This document shows positions 1-5,247 of a stretch of 11,949 nucleotides of DNA, piece by piece. Numbering within the stretch: the first letter of the stretch is position 1; each line of letters starts with the position of its first letter. A program made the position numbers and the translations under genes. Below the pieces are notes generated by a model, which had not been told where the DNA came from, did not search any database, and saw nothing but the letters and a program-made list of their open reading frames with translations. The DNA is from UBA5738 sp049641805. Lineage in GTDB: Bacteria > Patescibacteriota > Minisyncoccia > Minisyncoccales > UBA5738. The stretch is from the NCBI GenBank assembly GCA_049641805.1, contig JBARNX010000027.1, forward strand, positions 1 through 11,949, given 5' to 3'.

Positions 1-279
1 ACCACATTGAACAATGTAGCCACGGTCTACGCGGGCAACAATTCGGCCAATTCCAACGCTTCGGTATATGTTTACCGCCGCGGAATTCAAGGCGCCACCA
101 CGATCTCAACCGGTTTTGACGGCAATACAATGATTGGGCTGGGGATTGGATTTGCCGGGATAATCCTGTGCCTAGGATGGCTATTCAGAAATAAAATCAC
201 GGATTTCTTCAAAAACAATCCCAAAAAGACACTTCGAGAAAAGATTGCCTTCATCAAGGAAAACGGCTTGGCGCGGTAA
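1..279 (+). CDS. 3' end of a surface protein with C-terminal membrane anchor (partial)
   Basis: The reading frame is open from the first base, so the gene begins outside the window and only about 93 C-terminal residues are visible. The visible N-terminal part (around NNVATVYAGNNSANSNASV) resembles the last strand of DUF11-like or other Ig-like surface repeats, which typically end in an N-T-A-x-V pattern followed by Asn/Ser/Ala-rich sequence. A single hydrophobic segment follows (about GLGIGFAGIILCLGWLF), then a short basic tail rich in Lys. This is the layout of an extracellular repeat protein held by one C-terminal helix with a small cytoplasmic tail. No LPXTG motif is visible. It is followed by a strong terminator. 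The precise function is unknown; the membrane anchor is clear, the DUF11 assignment is an inference from a short stretch. Confidence 0.7.
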   Translation, partial: TTLNNVATVYAGNNSANSNASVYVYRRGIQGATTISTGFDGNTMIGLGIGFAGIILCLGWLFRNKITDFFKNNPKKTLREKIAFIKENGLAR

Positions 280-290
280 TTTTAACGCTC

Positions 291-314
291 AAAACCCCTC
301 TCGCGAGGGGTTTT
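291..314. terminator. Bidirectional rho-independent terminator
   Basis: A 10-bp perfect stem (AAAACCCCTC with GAGGGGTTTT) closes a 4-base loop. The GC core is flanked by A-run on the left and T-run on the right, so the same hairpin gives a U-tract in either direction. It lies between the end of the plus-strand surface-protein gene and the end of the minus-strand SIMPL gene, exactly where two convergent transcripts need stopping. Confidence 0.9.
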
Positions 315-371
315 GTTGTCTATATGCTCACTGTTTTAGCCAATGACTCCGCGGCCAGGATTGATTATTGT

Positions 372-1139
372 TTATTTCAACGAGAACGAAGCGCGGACGA
401 CTCCCGTTACTTTCTTTTCCAGAGAAGCCGTGTCATATGTTCCGTAATCGGACACTTCGACCGAATTTTTAGCGGTCACCTGAAACACTCCTTGGCTGGC
501 GGTTTGCAATGAATCGATTTTTTTGCCGGTGCTTTCCGCGATCTTTTGCGCGCGATCCTTGGCATCTTTGGTTGCTTGAGTAAGCAAATCAAGCCGCAGA
601 TCGGCCAGCTTGGAATAATAATATTCCAGGCTCTGTGTCGTAAACACCAGTCCCCGGCCCACAAAATAATCCGATGCGTCTTGGGTAAGCTTGGTAATTT
701 CATCCACGCGGTCGGATCCGATCACGATAACCTGTTGCAAATTGTATCCGGCGGTGGGACTGCTTCCGCAAGACTGGTTACCGAACTTATCATAAGAAAT
801 ACCGTTCTGGCTCTCGCAAAACGGAGTTATGGTTACCGGATTCACGGTAATTTCCGCTTCATGGACATTCAAACTCTTGAAATATTCTCGTACGGTTTCA
901 ATATCGCTTTTAATCTGCGCGCTTCCTTGCTTTAATTGGCTGGCGTCAACGCTGCGCGAAATCGAACTTTGCCATTTGACGGTATCGGAAACCACCGATT
1001 TTTCCGCCGATCCGGTAACGGACAAAACATTTGAAAGCTGTTTGGCCCGGTAAAACGAATCCGCACCCAAAGCGGTGGCCGCAATAATGCTAAAACCGAA
1101 AATCAATGCCGGAACAATCTGTTGATTTTTTATTTCCAT
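372..1139 (-). CDS. SIMPL domain (DUF541) envelope protein
   Basis: The 255-residue product has a hydrophobic N-terminal segment (residues about 8-25), either an uncleaved signal anchor or a signal peptide, followed by a SIMPL/DUF541 domain. Supporting features are the early 'VTGSAEKSVVSDTVKW' strand, in which the family has G-x-(A/G)-x-x-x-V-x-P/D-D, the central helix rich in Ala/Lys 'QATKDAKDRAQKIAESTGKKI' (188-208, typical A-x-x-x-A-x-x-A spacing), and the final beta-strand VVRASFSL. Family members such as YggE/BP26 are exported or surface proteins of unclear biochemical role, linked to stress and oligomeric channel-like assemblies. Two cysteines (C108, C124) bracket a Gly/Asn-rich loop and could form a disulfide outside the membrane. 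The start lacks a clear Shine-Dalgarno. An extended -10 promoter lies about 40 bp upstream. Length fits the family. Confidence 0.85.
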   Translation of the reverse strand: MEIKNQQIVPALIFGFSIIAATALGADSFYRAKQLSNVLSVTGSAEKSVVSDTVKWQSSISRSVDASQLKQGSAQIKSDIETVREYFKSLNVHEAEITVNPVTITPFCESQNGISYDKFGNQSCGSSPTAGYNLQQVIVIGSDRVDEITKLTQDASDYFVGRGLVFTTQSLEYYYSKLADLRLDLLTQATKDAKDRAQKIAESTGKKIDSLQTASQGVFQVTAKNSVEVSDYGTYDTASLEKKVTGVVRASFSLK

Positions 1140-1187
1140 ATTTTTTTAATTAAACCCGCTTCTTTTTGGAAGGCTTCATCGATAATT

Positions 1188-1196
1188 ATTATAGCA
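1188..1196 (-). promoter_or_regulatory. Extended -10 promoter for the SIMPL gene
   Basis: On the minus strand TATAAT is preceded by TG-C, giving the extended -10 form TGCTATAAT. No good -35 box stands 16-18 bp upstream, which an extended -10 can compensate for. The predicted start of transcription is near 1181, leaving a leader of about 40 bases before the ATG at 1139. The site lies just downstream of the stop of the neighbouring membrane-protein gene, so the SIMPL gene can be transcribed on its own. Confidence 0.5.
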
Positions 1197-1204
1197 CAAC
1201 TGTT

Positions 1205-2023
1205 TCAAATCAATTTTTTTTGCCGCTCCTCCAATCTATTTTTTAAGTCTTCCAGCGAATGTAAGGAAATTTCCTCCACTGAATGTTTTTTGTCGTAATA
1301 CGCGAACGGATCGTCCAAATCGCGGATCAATAAAAGCATATATATGAAAACGAAAGCCACGAAAACCGTGAAAAACAAGCTTTCGTAAAAAGGATCGATT
1401 CTTAAAAATATCATTCCAAAAATCATCGCGCCGCTCATAATTTCGGCAACGGCATAAGCCGCTTCGGAAAATCGCACTTCGCGGATTTCATGCATACGCA
1501 TCACCGCCCGCCGTATCTCGGACTGCTCGTGCTTAAGCCGGCTCATAAACGAGGTTTGGCTTTTATCCTCCAGCGCCAGAAATACATTGGTGAAACTATT
1601 GATTTTTTGCAAAACATCGCGAGTCTTGATTTTGTGGTATAGCCAGTCCAGCACGATTTGAGTGAAATTCAGGCAATAATCAAACCCTTCGCGCGCGGCT
1701 TCGCTGTTCGAGCGCTTGTAAACATAAACGCACTCATCGGAAATTGCTTCGATGTTTGCCGCCAGTTCTCCGGGTAATTTTTCTCCGGCCTTGAAATCGG
1801 CAAGCACGCCGGAAATGTTAAAACCGATTAAAAATATATTGGCCGAAATCAACGCGGTGAAAATCGTGTTTAAATTCAAAAATTCCAAATCATAAAAATT
1901 AACGAGCGCTTTGATTGCCGCAATCGCGAAAAGTATCGGTATCACCCGCGCCCCCATTTGCCATTTGGACCGCAATAATTTGATCATATGGTTTATAAAA
2001 ACAAAAATGCGCGCCGCGCGCAT
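1205..2023 (-). CDS. Four-helix membrane protein, bestrophin-like/DUF4239-like
   Basis: A 272-residue product with two hydrophobic helices near the N-terminus (about 25-43 and 51-73), a long soluble, charged helical middle (about 75-188), and two more helices (about 191-209 and 213-233), followed by 'RDLDDPFAYY' and a charged C-terminal helix. Two hairpins of helices around a large cytoplasmic helical domain, with an Asp-Asp-Pro-Phe stretch just after the last helix, is the plan of bestrophin-like channels and of DUF4239 proteins. The assignment is by layout and this motif, not by close recognition, so an anion channel role is only a suggestion. Also characteristic is 'SGVLADFKAGEKLPGELAA' (71-89) directly after helix 2. 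The annotated ATG lies about 10 bases from the predicted transcription start; an internal ATG at residue 13 (position 1987) is an alternative start. Confidence 0.6.
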   Translation of the reverse strand: MRAARIFVFINHMIKLLRSKWQMGARVIPILFAIAAIKALVNFYDLEFLNLNTIFTALISANIFLIGFNISGVLADFKAGEKLPGELAANIEAISDECVYVYKRSNSEAAREGFDYCLNFTQIVLDWLYHKIKTRDVLQKINSFTNVFLALEDKSQTSFMSRLKHEQSEIRRAVMRMHEIREVRFSEAAYAVAEIMSGAMIFGMIFLRIDPFYESLFFTVFVAFVFIYMLLLIRDLDDPFAYYDKKHSVEEISLHSLEDLKNRLEERQKKLI

Positions 2024-2039
2024 CGGTTAAATCATTGAT

Positions 2040-2068
2040 ATTATATAATATAATGTTTATTTTGTCAA
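2040..2068 (-). promoter_or_regulatory. Perfect-consensus sigma-70 promoter
   Basis: On the minus strand TTGACA (2063-2068) and TATAAT (2040-2045) are separated by exactly 17 bp, a full match to the housekeeping consensus at both boxes. Predicted transcription starts near 2033. The first in-frame ATG of the membrane protein is at 2023, so the mRNA leader would be only about 10 bases and carries no Shine-Dalgarno. This suggests near-leaderless translation or use of the internal ATG at 1987. Confidence 0.85.
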
Positions 2069-2103
2069 AAATCAGTTCAACTAACCGTATTACCATGGAC
2101 AGG

Positions 2104-2128
2104 ATTCCAAGGGTTAATCCCTTGGAAT
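2104..2128. repeat. Hairpin after mltG (possible terminator without U-tract)
   Basis: ATTCCAAGGG and CCCTTGGAAT form a perfect 10-bp stem around the 5-base loop TTAAT. It sits about 50 bp past the mltG stop and upstream of the next promoter, where a terminator would be expected. No T-run follows on the minus strand, so it may be an attenuated or processing-type 3' end, or a protein-binding inverted repeat. Confidence 0.5.
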
Positions 2129-2180
2129 TCCGCTAAAGATCGCGAAATGCGAAAACACGCATCCCGGCAAATAATTACTT

Positions 2181-3152
2181 TCATTTTTTTAAATATTTGG
2201 CGACATTTGCCAGATGTTCGTCATAATTTTTGGAAAAAATCGTGGTGCCGTCCGGCGCGCTCAAGTAATACCAGTATTGGGTTTCTGCCGGTTCGATCGC
2301 GGCTTCAATCGATTCCATCCCGGGATTGCAAATCGGGCCCGCGGGCAAGCCGCCATATTTGTAAGTGTTGTAAGGCGAATCGATTTCTTTATCGAATTTT
2401 CCGTTATTATCATACAAAATCGTACAATCAACCTGCAATGGCATTTTTTTATTTATCCGTTTTTGTAAAATTCCGGCAACAATCTTTTTGTCCTCCAAAG
2501 TTATCACTTCTTTTTCCAGAATTGAGGCCATTATAATCGTTTCGAAAATCGTTTTGTCCCGTTTTTTAATTTCTTGGCGCAAAAGCGAAGTTAATTTTTT
2601 GCCGAAATTATCGAGGGCCAAACCGACAACATCGTTTGCGGTTGGATTTTGCGGCAATTGGTAAGTATCGGGAAAAAAATAACCCTCAATGGCCGCGTTA
2701 TCCGGTAAATCCGCCAAAAAATCGTATTTATTTTTGAAATTTAAAGTGGAAGAAGCGGCAAGAAATTCGTTTGCGTCGGCGATATCTTTTTGCCGCAAAA
2801 CCGCCGCAATATCCGCCAATGTCTGTCCGGGAACAATGGTGATGGTTTTAACCGCGGTATCGGCATGAACCAATTTATATATCATTTCAGTCTGGCCGAT
2901 ATCTTTAAAATCATATTCTCCGGATTTAAGGTTTTTAAAATTGCCGCCTTTTAGCAATTCCAGCACAAAAAAAATCTTGCTATTGATGTATCCTTCCGCT
3001 TTGAGGTCGCCAGCAATCTGCAATGAGTTTTCGCCCCGCAAAATCGTAATGGTATCTTTTTGCCGCTGCTTTGGCGTGCTGAATTCAAAAAAAATCGCGA
3101 ATGCCGCAACCGCCGCCAACAACATCGCCAACGCAATAAATATTTTTTTCAT
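2181..3152 (-). CDS. mltG: Endolytic murein transglycosylase MltG
   Basis: MltG (YceG-like family) cleaves nascent glycan strands at the membrane and so sets their length. The 323-residue product starts with a Lys-Lys pair and a single membrane helix (about 4-23). A LysM-like part follows, including the 'VPGQTLADIAAVL' segment (108-120). The catalytic domain shows EGYFFPDTY (156-164), the 'MASILEKE' helix with catalytic Glu expected at E213, 'LQVDCTILY' (239-247), and the 'SPYNTY..GLPAGPICNPG' loop (259-278), all diagnostic. Length is slightly below the 340 residues of E. coli. The start at 3152 was chosen because the membrane helix begins right there. The frame is open further upstream to 3221, but that extension only reads through a hairpin and has no protein-like sequence. 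No partner gene (in many bacteria yqgF/ruvX or tmk) is adjacent. Confidence 0.95.
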   Translation of the reverse strand: MKKIFIALAMLLAAVAAFAIFFEFSTPKQRQKDTITILRGENSLQIAGDLKAEGYINSKIFFVLELLKGGNFKNLKSGEYDFKDIGQTEMIYKLVHADTAVKTITIVPGQTLADIAAVLRQKDIADANEFLAASSTLNFKNKYDFLADLPDNAAIEGYFFPDTYQLPQNPTANDVVGLALDNFGKKLTSLLRQEIKKRDKTIFETIIMASILEKEVITLEDKKIVAGILQKRINKKMPLQVDCTILYDNNGKFDKEIDSPYNTYKYGGLPAGPICNPGMESIEAAIEPAETQYWYYLSAPDGTTIFSKNYDEHLANVAKYLKK

Positions 3153-3184
3153 TTTTAACTTGGCTCGCGCAGTCGAGTCTTCCC

Positions 3185-3224
3185 GCAATGGCCGACCCTC
3201 GCATTGGCGAAGGCTGGCCATTGC
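3185..3224 (-). repeat. GC-rich imperfect hairpin in the mltG leader
   Basis: Two 18-base arms (3185-3202 and 3207-3224) around a 4-base loop differ at three positions from a perfect inverted repeat. Read as minus-strand RNA, two of these become G-U wobbles and only one A-C mismatch remains. Read as plus-strand RNA they would be true mismatches. A smaller hairpin, CTCG/CGAG at 3164-3177, lies between it and the mltG start. This resembles REP-like dispersed elements. If transcribed with mltG it sits in its 5' leader, about 33 bases before the ATG. Confidence 0.7.
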
Positions 3225-3275
3225 TTTGCAATTATTTAAACCAACCGCGCAATTTTTGTTTTAATATAAAACTTT

Positions 3276-3311
3276 ATTCTATATTTTTAGCCATAGCTAA
3301 ATTTATAGAAT
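3276..3311. repeat. AT-rich 36-bp hairpin
   Basis: ATTCTATA and TATAGAAT form an outer 8-bp stem. A symmetric 2+2 internal mismatch follows, then TTTAGC/GCTAAA form an inner 6-bp stem around the loop CATA. On the plus strand it is followed by a T-rich run (from 3312), so it could work as a plus-strand terminator, though no plus-strand gene precedes it. It may alternatively be a dyad for DNA-binding proteins. Confidence 0.7.
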
Positions 3312-3319
3312 TTTTTATT

Positions 3320-3510
3320 TAGACCTACTGCTTAAAGATTTCCGTAGCGAAATTTTCAGATTTCGGGGCAGAAGCGATTTTGCGTAGCAAAATATGCGAG
3401 CCGGATGAAGAATGAGGAGGCATACTTAAGCTAAGTCTGTCGACGAATGATGAATCCGGCGCAGCCGAAATATGGAAATTGCAACAGAAAATCTTTAAGC
3501 AGCAGGTCTA
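3320..3510 (-). repeat. About 190-bp structured element with 23-bp terminal inverted repeats
   Basis: The outer arms (3321-3343 and 3487-3509) match at 21 of 23 positions, and both differences are G-U wobbles in minus-strand RNA, giving an unbroken 23-bp stem. One further T-A pair extends it. Inside are 7-bp hairpin 3377-3393 (ATTTTGC/GCAAAAT), 7-bp closing pairs 3400-3406 with 3454-3460 (GCCGGAT/ATCCGGC), a small hairpin 3424-3436 (ACTTA/TAAGT), and competing hairpins 3338-3353 (ATTTC/GAAAT) and 3457-3467. On the minus strand two hairpins share the loop motif GCTACG with compensatory changes in their stems. It could be a non-autonomous mobile element (MITE/REP type) or a structured RNA. No target-site duplication is evident. 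Confidence 0.75.
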
Positions 3511-3516
3511 TTAAAC

Positions 3517-4080
3517 TCATTTTAAAAAATCCGCAAATTTCCCAAACCCGGCTTCTCTGCTCTCCCACCGAATTGCTTCCATCCCAACCGCTTCTGCACC
3601 ATCAACATTTATTTTTGAATCATCCATGAACAAACATTCCTCCGGAACAACACCCAGCCTTTGCGCCGCCAGCCGATAAATTCGGGCATTTGGTTTTTTA
3701 ATTCCTTCAACCGCCGACGACACGAAAAGATCAAAATTGCGATAGATTGAAAACTTAGCATCGAATTTCGGTACCGTCAAAAAAGTGCCGTTGTTGATTA
3801 TCGCCAATTTGTATTTTTGGCGCAATCGGGGAAGCAACTCCCAAATCGCCGGAAACTTTTCATATTTATCAACAATCCGATTTAAAACCGATTGAAATTC
3901 TTTTTCATTCAACCCATATTTTCCCATCGCCCGCGCCTTGAATTCCGCGTCATTAACGCAATCGCCGATCATTACATCAATCCCATCAACAACCGCATTC
4001 GGCTGGTAATTTTTTCTTCGGAAAGCCAGCACCCCATGGAAATCAAAAATTATCGCCTTGGTTTTTCTTTGCCGAATCAT
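3517..4080 (-). CDS. HAD-superfamily hydrolase, third gene of the HEPN/MNT operon
   Basis: A 187-residue member of the haloacid dehalogenase superfamily, subfamily IA-like. Motif I reads IIFDFHGVL with nucleophile D13. The usual second Asp (acid/base) is His15, as in the group where DxD is replaced by DxG/DxF/DxH. Motif II is IINNGT (Asn at 96 where Ser/Thr or Asn is seen), motif III is the Lys in 'GIKKPNARIY' (K128/K129), and motif IV is 'CLFMDDSKINVDGA' (D153, D154, N158). The region 20-75 is a small helical cap. It probably acts on a small phosphorylated substrate in the cytoplasm; the substrate cannot be read. It starts 7 bases after the HEPN gene stop, with no Shine-Dalgarno, so it is likely co-transcribed with the toxin-antitoxin-type pair. 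Its stop is just 7 bp from the structured element. Confidence 0.85.
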   Translation of the reverse strand: MIRQRKTKAIIFDFHGVLAFRRKNYQPNAVVDGIDVMIGDCVNDAEFKARAMGKYGLNEKEFQSVLNRIVDKYEKFPAIWELLPRLRQKYKLAIINNGTFLTVPKFDAKFSIYRNFDLFVSSAVEGIKKPNARIYRLAAQRLGVVPEECLFMDDSKINVDGAEAVGMEAIRWESREAGFGKFADFLK

Positions 4081-4087
4081 ATTAAAT

Positions 4088-4522
4088 TTATTCTACATTC
4101 TCAAACCGCCCGGCTTCACACGGTTGAAGACAGATTTCGCAAACTTCCAAATTAATTTTCAATCGGATAAACATCGAAACCCAATCGGAATACTCTTTGG
4201 CTTCCTTTCTTGAAATCAGCGCGCCGCCGCCATATAGATCCCAATTCCTTTTTGAGCGCATCTGATTACCCAAAACTTCGATCTCCGAATCGCCAATTAG
4301 TTCCGCCAGTTTCTTGATCAATTCAATATGATGGCCCTGCCTGGATTTCACCCGCAACCCATTTTGAGCGCAAATCGCGGTCGCAAACTTCAGTAAGGCA
4401 TCATATGAAAACCGAAAAATAACCTCGGGTATATCCGATTTGCGCGCGATCGCCAAGTCGCGCTCCGCCGACCGGCGGTAATTATCTATTTGGCCAATGG
4501 TAAATTTAAACCGCTCGAACAT
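4088..4522 (-). CDS. HEPN-domain protein, putative toxin partner of MNT
   Basis: The 144-residue product is largely helical. An N-terminal helix leads to 'YRRSAERDLAIA', typical of HEPN helix 1. Then comes 'IFRFSYDALLKFATAICAQNG' (helix 2), 'RQGHHIELIKKL', and the motif 'MRSKRNWDLYGGG' (88-100). HEPN RNases carry R-x4-6-H, or in HepT R-x4-H-x-Y. Here the pattern is R89/R92-N93-x-D95-x-Y97, so the usual His is Asp, as in the R-N-x-x-x-Y-type HEPN variants. The ATG directly abuts the TGA of the upstream MNT gene (TGAATG), implying translational coupling. The C-terminus carries an unusual CEICLQPC cluster (C128, C131, C135). By context it is the toxin-like half of a HEPN/MNT (HepT/MntA, type VII-like) pair; ribonuclease activity is not certain given the altered motif. 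Confidence 0.8.
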   Translation of the reverse strand: MFERFKFTIGQIDNYRRSAERDLAIARKSDIPEVIFRFSYDALLKFATAICAQNGLRVKSRQGHHIELIKKLAELIGDSEIEVLGNQMRSKRNWDLYGGGALISRKEAKEYSDWVSMFIRLKINLEVCEICLQPCEAGRFENVE

Positions 4523-5074
4523 TCAATTTGATATCAATTCAATTATTTTACCCGAAAAAATATTCTCGACGAACGGGTCTTTCATGAGCTTTGCCCGCTC
4601 AAACTCCTTTGTGCCCATATCGATAACATTGATTTCCCGGCCGATCCGCTTCTGTAAAGGCAAAAGGCGGCGTCTTGCCTCAAGCGAAGGATGCGAACCG
4701 ACGAGAAAAACATCTATATCGCTTTCCTGCTGCAAAGTGTCTTTCGCGAATGATCCGAAAATATAAGCTTTCTTCACGCCTTTGACCTTGCCCAATTCTT
4801 TTTTTAGCAAGGCCGCGATTCCATACTTAGCGTCAAACATTTTTTTCACTTCCCGCAACAGAGGATAGGCTTTATTCAAAGAATAATATTTCTGGTTTCC
4901 CTGCTCTTCGGCGGTTAAAATCCCTTCCCTTTCCAATTCTTTTAATTTGCGCGACAGATTGCCCGGATCAAGCGCCAACTTTTCCGCCAGTTCATTTACA
5001 TAATGGCGCTTTTCCGGATTCATAAAATAATACCCCAGCAGTTTTATCGTAATTTGAGAACCCAATGAAAACAT
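4523..5074 (-). CDS. Winged-helix/minimal nucleotidyltransferase fusion, putative antitoxin and autoregulator
   Basis: A 183-residue two-domain protein. Residues about 5-75 form a winged helix: 'HYVNELAEKLALDPGNLSRKLKELEREGILTAEEQGNQKYYSLN' has the recognition helix at 36-50 and the wing at 51-65 (ArsR/MarR-like). Residues about 95-180 are an MNT (DNA polymerase beta-like) domain with G107-S108, ten residues, then D119-x-D121, exactly the GSx10DxD motif of MntA antitoxins. D152 in 'INVIDMG' may be the third acid. In HEPN/MNT modules MNT adds AMP to the HEPN protein and silences it. Fusion to a winged helix lets one protein repress its own promoter. Two 16-bp inverted repeats covering the promoter just upstream fit this. 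It is the first gene of a three-gene operon. Confidence 0.9.
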   Translation of the reverse strand: MFSLGSQITIKLLGYYFMNPEKRHYVNELAEKLALDPGNLSRKLKELEREGILTAEEQGNQKYYSLNKAYPLLREVKKMFDAKYGIAALLKKELGKVKGVKKAYIFGSFAKDTLQQESDIDVFLVGSHPSLEARRRLLPLQKRIGREINVIDMGTKEFERAKLMKDPFVENIFSGKIIELISN

Positions 5075-5080
5075 ACTTTA

Positions 5081-5096
5081 TTGTAATTATATACAA
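5081..5096. promoter_or_regulatory. Operator-like inverted repeat, site 1 (proximal)
   Basis: TTGTAATTATATACAA is an imperfect copy (TTGTA/TACAA conserved) of the perfect site 22 bp away. It covers the predicted transcription start and lies 7 bp before the start codon of the winged-helix/MNT gene, whose product is the natural candidate ligand. Confidence 0.65.
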
Positions 5097-5101
5097 TAAT
5101 C

Positions 5102-5129
5102 ATTGTAATTTATTACAACAACTTGTCAA
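5102..5129 (-). promoter_or_regulatory. Promoter of the HEPN/MNT operon
   Basis: On the minus strand TTGACA (5124-5129) is followed after 16 bp by TACAAT (5102-5107). Transcription should begin near 5095 and give a leader of about 20 bases. The -10 box and half of the spacer are inside operator site 2, and the start point is inside site 1, so a repressor bound at either would block RNA polymerase. A second TATAAT lies further downstream (5086-5091), without a well-placed -35. Confidence 0.7.
5103..5118. promoter_or_regulatory. Operator-like inverted repeat, site 2 (perfect)
   Basis: TTGTAATTTATTACAA is a perfect 7-bp inverted repeat with a 2-bp centre. Its centre is 22 bp from that of site 1, two helical turns, so dimers on both sites would sit on the same face of the DNA. 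It overlaps the -10 box of the operon promoter. Confidence 0.75.
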
Positions 5130-5144
5130 GCCCCCGCCTCCCGA

Positions 5145-5207
5145 TCAATAATACTTCTCGATACCGCCGAATCCGAACTGCTTGTTGGCTTCGGACTTTT
5201 TGGCAAG
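5145..5207 (-). pseudogene. 3' remnant of a second ydeI/omdA-like gene
   Basis: Read on the minus strand this stretch encodes LAKKSEANKQFGFGGIEKYY followed by TGA. The intact gene at 8292-8882 ends LIKKSEQNKQFGFGGIEKYY followed by TAA. Seventeen or more of the last twenty residues agree, while the DNA has diverged at many third positions, so it is an older paralogue or an orthologue remnant, not a recent copy. The frame meets a stop (TAA) just upstream at the R-H-I-R junction and no further homology to the family is visible between here and the acyltransferase stop at 5248. It ends 16 bp from the -35 box of the HEPN/MNT operon, suggesting that arrival of the operon or a recombination event truncated the gene. 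Confidence 0.8.
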
Positions 5208-5247
5208 ACGAATGTGTCTTTAGTATTTCTCTTTTTCGCGGCCAAGC

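Larger units (their letters stand above)
3153..3516. other. Gene-free stretch filled with inverted repeats
   Basis: I see no credible gene here. Open frames in the stretch are short and read through palindromes. Between the HAD gene stop and the mltG start lie, from right to left, a 23-bp-stem element (3321-3509), an AT-rich 36-bp hairpin (3276-3311), an 18-bp imperfect GC-rich hairpin (3185-3224) and a small 4-bp hairpin (3164-3177). The strip 3225-3275 is AT-rich and may hold the mltG promoter, but no convincing -35/-10 pair could be picked. Confidence 0.8.

Noticed and set aside
546..935. Long plus-strand open frame within the SIMPL gene
   Set aside because: It is opposite a well-supported minus-strand gene, with no family features or ribosome-binding site; the same holds for the other long antisense frames (for example 8325-8834 and 11234-11704).
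3153..3221. N-terminal extension of mltG by 23 residues
   Set aside because: The extension is encoded by a hairpin repeat, is rich in Arg without family resemblance, and precedes a proper ATG followed directly by Lys-Lys and the membrane helix.
3276..3516. CRISPR array or phage attachment site in the repeat-rich interval
   Set aside because: The repeats are inverted and of different sequence, not direct and evenly spaced, and no cas, integrase or phage gene is near. The tRNA is 8 kb away.
5086..5091. TATAAT downstream of operator site 2 as the main -10 of the HEPN/MNT operon
   Set aside because: No acceptable -35 box lies 16-18 bp upstream and it would leave nearly no leader; TTGACA-16-TACAAT is the better placed pair.
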